From Hymenobacter sp. BRD128 (lineage in GTDB: Bacteria > Bacteroidota > Bacteroidia > Cytophagales > Hymenobacteraceae), in contig NZ_CP053908.1 of NCBI RefSeq assembly GCF_013256625.1, forward strand, positions 1,550,001 through 1,614,000: 64,000 nucleotides of DNA, given 5' to 3'. The notes under the pieces were generated by a model. It saw only the letters and a list, made by a program, of their open reading frames with translations. It ran no database searches and was not told where the DNA came from. A program made the position numbers and the translations under genes. Shown piece by piece: positions 54,598 through 64,000 of this stretch. Numbering within the stretch: position 1 is the stretch's first letter; every line of letters begins with the position of its first letter.

Positions 54598-54857
54598 TGA
54601 TGGGTACGTTCCTTACCGCCGGCCGGCGCCGGGTTTTCTTCTTGCTGACGCTGCTGGCGGGCCTGGGGCTAGCCAGCTGCCGCACGTGCCCCATCGACGC
54701 CTGCCACGCCCGCAAAGCCCACTACCACAACGGGGTAAAGTACCGCGCCCGGCCCATCTGGAAGATGCAGTACCCGGCCGTGGGCGAGAAATACAAGAAC
54801 CAGCACGACGGCGACAGCAAGCGCAAAAAGAGCGACCACAGCAAGAGCCTTAAATAA
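54594..54857 (+). CDS. Small lipoprotein, unrecognised
   Basis: An 87-residue protein with an N-terminal hydrophobic leader and lipobox LASC, then CRTCPIDACHARKAHYHNGV and a Lys/Ser-rich C-terminal tail. The ATGA overlap with the HD hydrolase gene implies translational coupling. The CxxC..C..H cluster right after the lipidated cysteine could bind a metal. Close relatives are common near HD genes only as far as this window shows; no family recognised. Confidence 0.65.
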   Translation: MMMGTFLTAGRRRVFFLLTLLAGLGLASCRTCPIDACHARKAHYHNGVKYRARPIWKMQYPAVGEKYKNQHDGDSKRKKSDHSKSLK

Positions 54858-55082
54858 GCTGGGCGCTAGGCGCTTTTTGGTTGATTCAGCTTTTTAACGG
54901 GGCTAGGGTAGCAGCAGCCCCCAACGTCGTGGGGTAGACGAGCAAGCGCGCAAAGTGGCGCAAACGTTAGGAAAAGCGGCTTTTTTGGCGTAAATTGCGC
55001 ACGCATACTAGCAGGCACCTAGCCGGGCGTGGCCTCCAGCCAATACGTAGGCGAGCCGCTACTTTTTCTTGAACAAACAGCC

Positions 55083-55099
55083 GACCGCGAGCCGCGGTC
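55083..55099 (+). promoter_or_regulatory. Leader hairpin upstream of gyrA
   Basis: GACCGCG and CGCGGTC form a perfect 7-bp stem with a 3-base loop, 20 bases before the gyrA ATG. It could influence ribosome access. Its regulatory role is not shown. Confidence 0.35.
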
Positions 55100-55119
55100 A
55101 GCTAACAGCCACAAATAGA

Positions 55120-57750
<2,631 letters not shown>

Positions 57751-57774
57751 CCGTCAGCTGGTTTTAATAGGTGA

Positions 57775-57803
57775 GGGGCGGCCCCCAGGTGGGTCGCCCC
57801 TTT
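57775..57803 (+). terminator. gyrA terminator
   Basis: GGGGCGGCCC pairs with GGGTCGCCCC at 9 of 10 positions with a short loop, followed by TTT, 25 bases after the gyrA stop. Confidence 0.75.
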
Positions 57804-57945
57804 CTAGTGCCTGACCGGGCGCGTAGGATTTTAGCCGGCTTTAGTAGTAAGCCGCTTAGGCGGGCCTGCGCAAACCGCGGCTGGCATCCTGTTTGCCGGG
57901 CGGGTGTAGTTTTGTTCTCTCAACCATTTTCTTTTTTCCCTCCCA

Positions 57946-59147
57946 ATGAAAAAATCCCTTCTGACGCTAGCCGCTACGGCGGCCCTGATGGGCACTGTGG
58001 GCCTGGCTACGCCTGCGCTGGCACAAAGCTCGGCAATTACCAATGCTATTCTGAGCCAGAAAGCCGGGCAGCTGGATAAGGCACTGGAAAGCATTAACCA
58101 GGCGGTTGCCAGCGACAAAACCAAAGACAAGGATAAACCCAAAGCGTGGTTTACGCGGGGCGAAATCTATTACCAGCTGGTAGACCCCAGCACTCAGGCG
58201 CTGTTTGCTAAATACACGGCGAATATGCAGCCTGGCGAAGCATTGCAAAAAGCAGCTGAGTCCTATCAAAAAGCTCTGGCGCTTGACGGGCCGACTGGTG
58301 AGTACGGCAAGCAGGTACCCGCCCGCTTACAGAATCTTTATGGGCTAGCCTTCAACGCCGGTGTGAAGAGCTATAACGACAAGGATTACGACAAGGCCAT
58401 TGCCAATTATAAGCTGGCCTCGCAAATGAATCCGCAGGATACTACGGCCGTGCTCTACGGAGCCTATGCCTACTCGGCTAAGCAGGATTACGCGGGCGCT
58501 AAGTCAGCCTACAATCAACTGCTGGGAATGGATGCGTACAAAACCAAGCCAGCGCCGGTAGGAGTCTATACCCAATTGTTGCAAATGGCCCGGCAGGAGA
58601 AAAATGATGCGGAGGCTCAGAAAGTTTTGCAACAGGCCCTGGCTGCATATCCTAACAACAAGACCTTTCTTATTGAGGACCTGAACGTGGCTATGAGTGG
58701 GGGAACAGTGCCGGAGCGCTGGATAAAATCAGCAAAGCCATTGCGGCCGACCCAAATAACGCCAACCTATACGCAGTGCGGGGCTCACTCTACGATAAAC
58801 AGAGTAAAAATGACTTGGCCCAGGCCGACTACAAGAAGGCCATTGAACTGGACCCGAATAATTTCGATTCGCAGTTCAACATGGGGATATACAATTTCAA
58901 CCAGGCTGCTAACCTTTATACCAAGGCTAGCAAGATGGATTTGAAAACCTACCAGCTGAAAGGTAAGCCGCTGGAGGTGCAGGGTAAAAAGTATTTTGAA
59001 GCCTCAGTACCGTATTTTGAGAAGGCGTTGGAGATTCAGCCCAATGACCCAAGCACCATCAGTGCACTGCAAAAAGTGTACTTCCGGTTGGGCCGCAATG
59101 CCGATTCGGAAAAGATGGCGACTCGTTTGCAGGCACTCAAAAAGTAG
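57946..59147 (+). pseudogene. Secreted TPR-repeat protein (frameshifted)
   Basis: An exported protein (signal peptide ends PALAQ) with tetratricopeptide-like helical repeats (for example AGQLDKALESINQAVAS, KDYDKAIANYKLASQMNP, NDLAQADYKKAIELDPN, LEIQPNDPSTISALQKVYF). TPRs form scaffolds for protein contacts. The frame breaks at the G5 run 58699-58703; one added G reads SGGNSAGALDKISKAIAADP and rejoins the last 125 codons, giving about 400 residues. A TAGTTTTG promoter-like element lies at 57907-57914 and a terminator follows. Confidence 0.82.
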
Positions 59148-59171
59148 GCGCTAGATATAGCTGCTGAAATT

Positions 59172-59203
59172 AAAAGCCCGGCCAATATGGCCGGGCTTTT
59201 TTT
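59172..59203 (+). terminator. Terminator after the TPR gene
   Basis: A perfect 12-bp stem (AAAAGCCCGGCC with GGCCGGGCTTTT) and trailing T run. Confidence 0.92.
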
Positions 59204-59526
59204 GTATCTCAATGTGGATGTCATAAGGGAGAGGAGTGGCTAGCCTTAGCAATTTAACATAATATAAATTATAAGACAAATAAATCGCTTAATGATTTAG
59301 CTCAATTAATAACTAGAAGAACATTGTTCCACAAGTCGAAGCGTGTGCTGCTCATTGTAACTTCAGCTGGCTTTAACCTACGTAGCTACGTAGTGACAAT
59401 AGCTTTACATGTAGGATAGCATCAGTGACTGGTTAACTGATTAGCAACAAAAGCTGCATGAGTATCGGGATTAATTGTTATGGATAGTTCAACTCTGCCA
59501 GTACACGGAAAATGAAAATTTAGGCT

Positions 59527-59798
59527 ACGTACCATAGCGTACGCGCACCTGCGCCAGTTCGCACAAGCGCTGGCTAAAATGGTATCATCGCGCCCACGTG
59601 CTTTATAAGCAAAGCTCGCGTGCTGCAAACCAATTACTCGGCAGGCGCGGCGAGCCGAGATGTAATAAGCGTCCATTAAGTGTTGGGCCGCGTGACGACG
59701 CTGCACGGGCCTTAGAACTTTTTTTTGAGCACGTCCTGTAGCATCTGCTTGTCCAAGCTCAGGTCGGCTACCAACTGTTTGAGATGCTGGTTTCCTTC
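59527..59798 (-). pseudogene. Relic of an IS3-family element
   Basis: On the minus strand: the C-terminal end of OrfA (HLKQLVADLSLDKQMLQDVL, KKKF), the A8 slippery run, then the start of OrfB (RPVQRRHAAQHLMDAYYISA, FAYKARGRDD), which soon loses frame by one missing base. It is the same IS type as 30679-31854 but diverged, and both ends are missing. Confidence 0.7.
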
Positions 59799-59928
59799 CT
59801 ATCGCTGAGTAGCTGGATTAAATATTTTTAGGTAGGTTGCTCTTGTTACAAGACAGTAGTTGAAACTACCCCCTATTACCAGGACAAAAGTATGCAGCAT
59901 AAAAATTAAGTACAATAGTTAATAACAT

Positions 59929-59981
59929 TAAGTATAAAAAAGTACAAAATTTAACTTATTTTTTGTACTTTTTTATACTTA
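59929..59981. repeat. Perfect 21-bp inverted repeat upstream of an unrecognised gene
   Basis: TAAGTATAAAAAAGTACAAAA at 59929-59949 (21 bp) is mirrored exactly at 59961-59981, with an 11-base centre; the right arm ends about 65 bases before the ATG at 60048. The unit TAAGTACAA also appears just upstream (59907-59915). The arrangement is that of an operator bound by a dimeric regulator, perhaps the downstream protein itself. This is inference. Confidence 0.85.
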
Positions 59982-60047
59982 TTAGGTATATTATTAATTC
60001 CTCCCTACTTTTAGACTAACTTGTAATACTACTTATTTTTTACCACA

Positions 60048-61085
60048 ATGCCTAAACTAATTGACTATCCCCGCACGAATTATACCGGTGCCTGGGAGGT
60101 TAGCGAGGTAGTAGACGACACAGGCGGAAAATGCGCCCTGGAAACCTGCGCTCGTAAACTGAACCGGAAAGTAAGCGGGTCATTTAAAGCCATTGTTGGT
60201 TCGGCCGTAAAGTTTGGTCTGCTGACTAGTAAGCGGGAAATGCTTACTACTACCACGCTTTTCCGACGCATTAAACATGCCTACGACAAACAGGAGGAAT
60301 TACTGTTTCATCGAGAAGCTTTTCTGACCCCTCCACTATTCACGCAGCTGTGCCGGAAATTTCGCTCACGCGAATTACCCGTTGCGATGCTCGATGTACT
60401 TTTAATTCGGGAGTTTGACGTGGAGGAAATAAACGCCCAGAGTGTCGCCAAAGCTTTTGTAGACGGCGCACGCATGGTTGGATTGCTCGACGAGCACAAC
60501 ATCGTAGCAGATATTGACCAACTGGCCGCCCAGCAGCCCCCGCGCCGGGAACTCGCCAGTCCATCCCCGTCTCCCAACGTGTTCCGCCAGTCGCCAGCCC
60601 CCATTATTCCCTTCGACAGTGAGGAAACAACCAGCGAGCCGGAAAACGAGTTGGCTTCTGCAGAAGTGCTACCTAATACCCCGGTTGCCAGGGTGACAGC
60701 CCCTGCCCCGGCGGAAGCACTGCCGCTACCCAGAGCCACGCTGCTACCGCCGGTCCGGACGGCACCACAAGCCACCAGTGATGCCATTGCCAGCTTATTT
60801 GGCCTAGGAACTGCCCCGGTATCCTTACCAACCGGCAACAGTGACTCCGGCCCTACTGAGTCGTCATACATCTCCCCTGTTTACCGCTCGACCGACGTGA
60901 ATGCAACAACCGGCGCTGCCAGCGCTATAGTGACACCGAGCGAAATCCCCACGGAAACCGGCCTCATCTTTCGTATCCAAGTTGCCGGCCCTGGCCTTAA
61001 TACTGCGCTGGAGGTAATTGATGCTGAAGACCTGGCTTTAGTCCGGGCTTTACTCGACAAGATTGAGAGGCGGCTTAAACAATAG
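60048..61085 (+). CDS. Unrecognised protein with a helix-rich, possibly winged-helix N-terminal domain
   Basis: A 345-residue cytosolic protein with three regions. Residues 1-155 are helix-rich and look like two successive winged-helix-type units (VSGSFKAIVGSAVKFGLL; FREAFL-like HREAFLTPPLFTQLCRKF; INAQSVAKAFVDGARMVGLL), reminiscent of DUF5343-type proteins. Residues about 160-285 are a Pro/Ser/Ala-rich linker. Residues about 305-345 form a short conserved-looking end domain (FRIQVAGPGLNTALEVIDAE, LALVRALLDKIERRL). It follows a perfect palindrome in AT-rich DNA beside an IS relic, so it was probably acquired. I cannot assign a function; DNA binding is a guess from the helix pattern. Confidence 0.55.
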   Translation: MPKLIDYPRTNYTGAWEVSEVVDDTGGKCALETCARKLNRKVSGSFKAIVGSAVKFGLLTSKREMLTTTTLFRRIKHAYDKQEELLFHREAFLTPPLFTQLCRKFRSRELPVAMLDVLLIREFDVEEINAQSVAKAFVDGARMVGLLDEHNIVADIDQLAAQQPPRRELASPSPSPNVFRQSPAPIIPFDSEETTSEPENELASAEVLPNTPVARVTAPAPAEALPLPRATLLPPVRTAPQATSDAIASLFGLGTAPVSLPTGNSDSGPTESSYISPVYRSTDVNATTGAASAIVTPSEIPTETGLIFRIQVAGPGLNTALEVIDAEDLALVRALLDKIERRLKQ

Positions 61086-61161
61086 AATTCATATTTAAGC
61101 TACAGGCTTTGTTTTCAGCAAATTAAAATTTATCTATTAATTATGTTAAGTTGAGATGTTC

Positions 61162-61196
61162 AAAAAAAAGGTCCTACTAGGGGAACTAGTAGGACC
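61162..61196 (-). terminator. Terminator of the his operon
   Basis: A perfect 11-bp stem (GGTCCTACTAG with CTAGTAGGACC), followed on the minus strand by eight T, 26 bases beyond the hisIE stop. Confidence 0.92.
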
Positions 61197-61221
61197 AATA
61201 ACTGCCTGGCTAGCCCTTAGG

Positions 61222-61905
61222 TTAGTCGGGTAGCGGCCGCCGCTGGCCGCTGCCAATTACCTGGTGACGCTGCCGTAGCACGGCCAGAACCTCAGCCAGC
61301 GACGAGCCACTAGCGCGCAGCAGCACCAGCAAATGATAGAGCAGGTCGGCCGCTTCACCAGCCACGCCCGCTTTATTGCCAGCCATAGCGTCGATGACGG
61401 TTTCAATAGCCTCCTCCCCTACTTTCTGAGCAATCCGGGCCAGGCCTTTTTCGAACAGGCGCACCGTGTAGGAGCCGGGCTCCTCAGCTGGGTACTGCTG
61501 GCGGCGCTCAATAAGCTGTTCTAGCTCGGCCAAGAAGCCAATGGCAGGCGTCGGCAGCGCGGTGGGCTCCGCGGCAACAGCCGGCGCGGCCGTTTCAAAG
61601 CAGCTGGTAGTGCCCCGATGACAGGTCGGCCCGTCGGGATGCGCCAGCACCAAGACAGTGTCCTGGTCGCAATCGGCGTGTAAGCTTACTACCCGCAGGT
61701 AATTGCCGCTGGTTTCGCCCTTGGTCCAGAGGCGCTGTTTGGAGCGGGAAAAGAACGTAACCCGTCCTTCGGCCTGGGTACGCTGCCAGGCCTCGGCATT
61801 AAAATAACCCAGCATGAGCACTTGCCCGGTGGCAGCATCCTGCACGATGGCCGGGATAAGCTGGTCGGGCATTTTTTGAAAGTCTAGCTCCATAAGAGAA
61901 TCCAT
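61222..61905 (-). CDS. hisIE: Bifunctional phosphoribosyl-AMP cyclohydrolase / phosphoribosyl-ATP pyrophosphatase
   Basis: Catalyses steps 2 and 3 of histidine synthesis. The HisI half (residues about 1-115) has [30 protein letters not shown] and the metal site [10 protein letters not shown]...[12 protein letters not shown]. The HisE half (about 130-227) has [14 protein letters not shown] and [14 protein letters not shown] start at 61905 ([10 protein letters not shown]); the ATG at 61893 is nearly as good. It follows the VOC gene by 31 bases and ends the operon at a strong terminator. Confidence 0.95.
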   Translation of the reverse strand: MDSLMELDFQKMPDQLIPAIVQDAATGQVLMLGYFNAEAWQRTQAEGRVTFFSRSKQRLWTKGETSGNYLRVVSLHADCDQDTVLVLAHPDGPTCHRGTTSCFETAAPAVAAEPTALPTPAIGFLAELEQLIERRQQYPAEEPGSYTVRLFEKGLARIAQKVGEEAIETVIDAMAGNKAGVAGEAADLLYHLLVLLRASGSSLAEVLAVLRQRHQVIGSGQRRPLPD

Positions 61906-61936
61906 AATGGACAGCGGCCGGGCCGCAACGAAAGAA

Positions 61937-62341
61937 TTAAGCCGGCAGCGACTTGGGTTGTAGCAGGTCCCAGAGGTTGCCGTAGAGGTCTTCAAATATG
62001 GCTACTGTCGCATAAGCTTCTTCGCGGGGCGTTTCGCGGAAGCGCACCCCGGCGACCTGCATAGCGTGGTAATCGCGCCAGAAGTCGTCGGTAGTAAGAA
62101 ACAAGAACACCCGGCCGCCGGTCTGGTTGCCCACCCTGGCTAGCTGCTCCGCGCCATCGGCCTGGGCCAGCAGCAGGGCGCTGCCCCCTTGCCCACCGGG
62201 CGGGGCTACCAGCACCCAGCGCTTACCGCCGCCCAGGGGCGTATCGGCCACGACGCGGAAGCCAAGCCGCTGGGTATAAAAGGCCAGCGCCTCGTCGTAT
62301 TCGCGCACCACCAAGGCTACGTGGGCAAGTTGTTGATGCAT
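61937..62341 (-). CDS. VOC family protein (glyoxalase/bleomycin-resistance fold)
   Basis: A 134-residue single-domain VOC protein: [31 protein letters not shown] and [13 protein letters not shown], with His7 and the near-terminal Glu as likely metal ligands. The fold supports lyase, isomerase or resistance functions. Its place between hisF and hisIE on one strand means it is transcribed with histidine genes although the family has no known role there. Start at ATG 62341 ([10 protein letters not shown]). Confidence 0.87.
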   Translation of the reverse strand: MHQQLAHVALVVREYDEALAFYTQRLGFRVVADTPLGGGKRWVLVAPPGGQGGSALLLAQADGAEQLARVGNQTGGRVFLFLTTDDFWRDYHAMQVAGVRFRETPREEAYATVAIFEDLYGNLWDLLQPKSLPA

Positions 62342-62422
62342 AACCAGTAAAGAAATTGACACTAGACAGAAATACTAGACAGCAGGAGGGCCCGCCCGTT
62401 TCAGGCAGCAAAAATTTACGGC

Positions 62423-63214
62423 CTACCCTACCGGGCGCATGGCCACTCCTTCGGCCAGCAGGTAGTTTTTGAGACCCGCCACCGATATGTCGCCGAAGTG
62501 AAAGACGCTGGCGGCTAGCGCCGCCTCGGCCCCGCCGGGCTGCAGCACGTCGCGGAAGTGCGCCGCCGCCCCCGCCCCACCCGAGGCAATAACGGGTACC
62601 CCTACGGCGGCCGCCACCGCCCCGGTTAGCCCCAGGGCGAAGCCGTCGCGGGTGCCGTCGTGGCTCATACTCGTCAGCAGGATTTCGCCCGCGCCGCGCG
62701 CAGCGGCTTCGCGGCACCAGGCCACGGCTTCGCGGCCGGCGGGGTGGCGGCCGCCGTGGGTAAAGACTTCCCAGACTTCGTCGGCGGGGCTAGGGCTAGC
62801 AGCGGCCTCGTTGGCTTGGCGGGCATCCACGGCCACCACGATGGCCTGCGAGCCGAAGCGCCGGGCCAGCTCATCAATCAGGCCGGGCTCGCGCAGCACC
62901 GAGGAGTTGAGACTTACTTTATCGGCTCCGTTTAGCAAGAGCGCCTCCACGTCGGCCACGGCCCCGATACCGCCGCCCACGGTGAAAGGGATGTTGACCT
63001 CGCGGGCCACGTTGCGCACCAACGCGATGAGAGTGCGGCGCTTCTCCACGGTGGCCGTGATGTCGAGCAGCACCAGCTCGTCGATGCCCTCCTGGGCGTA
63101 GCGCGCGGCCAGGGCCACCGGGTCGCCGGCGTCGCGCAGGTTCACAAAGTTAGTACCCTTCACGGTGCGGCCGTTCTGCACGTCGAGGCAGGCAATGAGG
63201 CGTTTGGTAAGCAT
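62423..63214 (-). CDS. hisF: Imidazole glycerol phosphate synthase subunit HisF
   Basis: Cyclase subunit that, with HisH ammonia, makes imidazole glycerol phosphate and AICAR. The (beta/alpha)8 barrel shows catalytic Asp11 in IACLDVQNGRTVKG and the second Asp in VVVAVDAR, with phosphate-binding VGGGIGAVADVE and VIASGGAGAAAHF. Length 263 residues is near normal. The ATG at 63214 (MLTKRLIACLD) matches homologues. Confidence 0.97.
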   Translation of the reverse strand: MLTKRLIACLDVQNGRTVKGTNFVNLRDAGDPVALAARYAQEGIDELVLLDITATVEKRRTLIALVRNVAREVNIPFTVGGGIGAVADVEALLLNGADKVSLNSSVLREPGLIDELARRFGSQAIVVAVDARQANEAAASPSPADEVWEVFTHGGRHPAGREAVAWCREAAARGAGEILLTSMSHDGTRDGFALGLTGAVAAAVGVPVIASGGAGAAAHFRDVLQPGGAEAALAASVFHFGDISVAGLKNYLLAEGVAMRPVG

Positions 63215-63365
63215 AGGTATCTGCGAAAAAATCAGGTCAAAGTTCTTCAAAAGAGGCCGTAGCCTCATTCGTATGCAGGCAATAATTACTATCGGCAGAA
63301 ACCACGCACGCGTGTAGTACTGTACCCGGCCAGACAGCGGAGCCCCCCGGCGGCCGGAACAACGG

Positions 63366-64000
63366 TTAGTTCAACAAGTCCCTGGCCAGCTCTGCCCGCA
63401 ACTGCGGCTCCGTAATTGTGCCTTCGTAAATGGCCTTGCCAATGATGGCCCCCGCCAGGCCCAGCTCGCGCATCGCTGCCACGTCGGCCACGGTCGTGAC
63501 GCCGCCGCTGGCCACAAACTGCGCCGCCGGAAACTGCTGCCGCAGCGCGGTGTAGGTTTCGGTGGCGGGCCCCTGCAGCTGGCCGTCACGGCTCACGTCG
63601 GTGCAGATAAAGGTGGTGGCCCCGGCCGCCAGGTAAGCGTCAATAAAGCCGGTCAGCGTGCGGTCCGATTGCTCGGTCCAGGCACTCACGGCAATGTAGC
63701 CGTCCTTAAAATCGGCCCCGATGATGATGCGCCCGGCCCCGAAGCGGGCTAGCCACTTCCCCACCAGCGCTGGCTCGCGGGCCGCGATACTGCCGGCCGT
63801 GAGCTGCGCCGCCCCGGCCGCAAACGCCGCCTCGGCCGCCGCCGTCGTCTGGATACCGCCGCCAAAGTCAATGTGCAGCCCGGTGTGCCGGGCCAGGCGC
63901 TCGAGCACCGACAGCTGGCGCGGCGCGCGGGCGCGGGCCCCGTCGAGGTCCACTAAATGCAGTCGCGTAGCCCCGAGCTGCTCGAAGTACTGGGCCTGGG
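63366..64000 (-). CDS. hisA: Phosphoribosylformimino-AICAR ribotide isomerase HisA (5' end outside the window)
   Basis: Isomerase of histidine step 4. The visible 211 codons read from LGATRLHLVDLDGARA (Asp of the second catalytic stretch), through HIDFGGGIQTTA, IIIGADFKDGYIAVSAW and CTDVSRDGQLQG to VASGGVTTVADVA and the stop at 63366. The N-terminal 30-40 residues, with the first catalytic Asp, lie beyond the window edge. It precedes hisF by 151 bases on the same strand. Confidence 0.95.
   Translation of the reverse strand, partial: QAQYFEQLGATRLHLVDLDGARARAPRQLSVLERLARHTGLHIDFGGGIQTTAAAEAAFAAGAAQLTAGSIAAREPALVGKWLARFGAGRIIIGADFKDGYIAVSAWTEQSDRTLTGFIDAYLAAGATTFICTDVSRDGQLQGPATETYTALRQQFPAAQFVASGGVTTVADVAAMRELGLAGAIIGKAIYEGTITEPQLRAELARDLLN

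Larger units (their letters stand above)
59204..60047. other. AT-rich accessory stretch
   Basis: About 840 bases clearly richer in A/T than the flanking genes. It holds an IS3 relic (59527-59798) and a perfect 21-bp inverted repeat (59929-59981) ahead of an unrecognised gene. Between 59204 and 59526 I see no gene, RNA or other structure. Confidence 0.6.

Overview
The window reads as chromosomal DNA of a high-GC member of the Bacteroidota, most likely Hymenobacter or a close relative (family Hymenobacteraceae). This rests on several things seen here: carboxypeptidase-regulatory-like outer-membrane proteins, a DUF5686 protein, a glycan-binding surface protein, PepSY-like and DUF349 proteins, a phylum-typical degenerate GyrA box, and -7 promoter elements of the form TAnnTTTG ahead of alaS, pdxH and others. 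The genus is inference from overall character; no rRNA gene is present.

Layout. 1-10.7 kb: SWIM zinc-finger protein, MpaB-type oxygenase with a DUF2809 membrane protein, tautomerase, a TonB-dependent outer-membrane receptor (frameshifted), an RND/MMPL exporter and small secreted or lipid-binding proteins. 10.8-15.8 kb: remains of a polysaccharide-degradation locus (GH30-like enzyme, truncated surface glycan-binding protein, GH9 enzyme). 15.8-26.2 kb: transposase scrap, thyA, a TonB-C domain protein, an amidohydrolase, a class IV aminotransferase, dprA, a MerR regulator, a GH53 galactanase and alaS. 26.2-31.9 kb: accessory block with two decayed copies of a PD-(D/E)XK nuclease fragment on either side of two alpha/beta hydrolases and an amidohydrolase, closed by an IS3-family element with a 3-bp target duplication. 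32-38.2 kb: START-domain protein, acetamidase/formamidase, DUF5686 outer-membrane protein, COG4705 membrane protein and PepSY-like protein. 38.4-40 kb: a second IS3-family element that cuts a tyrosine integrase next to tRNA-Thr(TGT), the scar of an integrated element. 40-59.2 kb: DUF349 protein, YqgE, pdxH, a co-directional cluster of DUF1015, three related polytopic membrane proteins and maf, an EamA half-transporter, gpsA, an HD hydrolase, gyrA and a TPR protein. 59.2-61.1 kb: AT-rich accessory island with an IS relic, a perfect 21-bp palindrome and an unrecognised gene. 61.2 kb to the end: part of a histidine operon (hisA-hisF-VOC-hisIE).

Two global features matter for any reader. First, eight genes are broken by nine single-base frameshifts, and every one is repaired by adding one base to a G/C homopolymer of 4-7 nt. 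That points to systematic base-calling deletions rather than genuine pseudogenes. I give each such gene one span and label it frameshifted. Second, the palindrome GCTAGC is strongly over-represented throughout.

No rRNA operon, CRISPR array or convincing riboswitch was seen. The most interesting candidates for undescribed biology are the three-copy GT-C-like membrane protein cluster at 44-51.5 kb and the unrecognised gene behind its palindrome at 59.9-61.1 kb.
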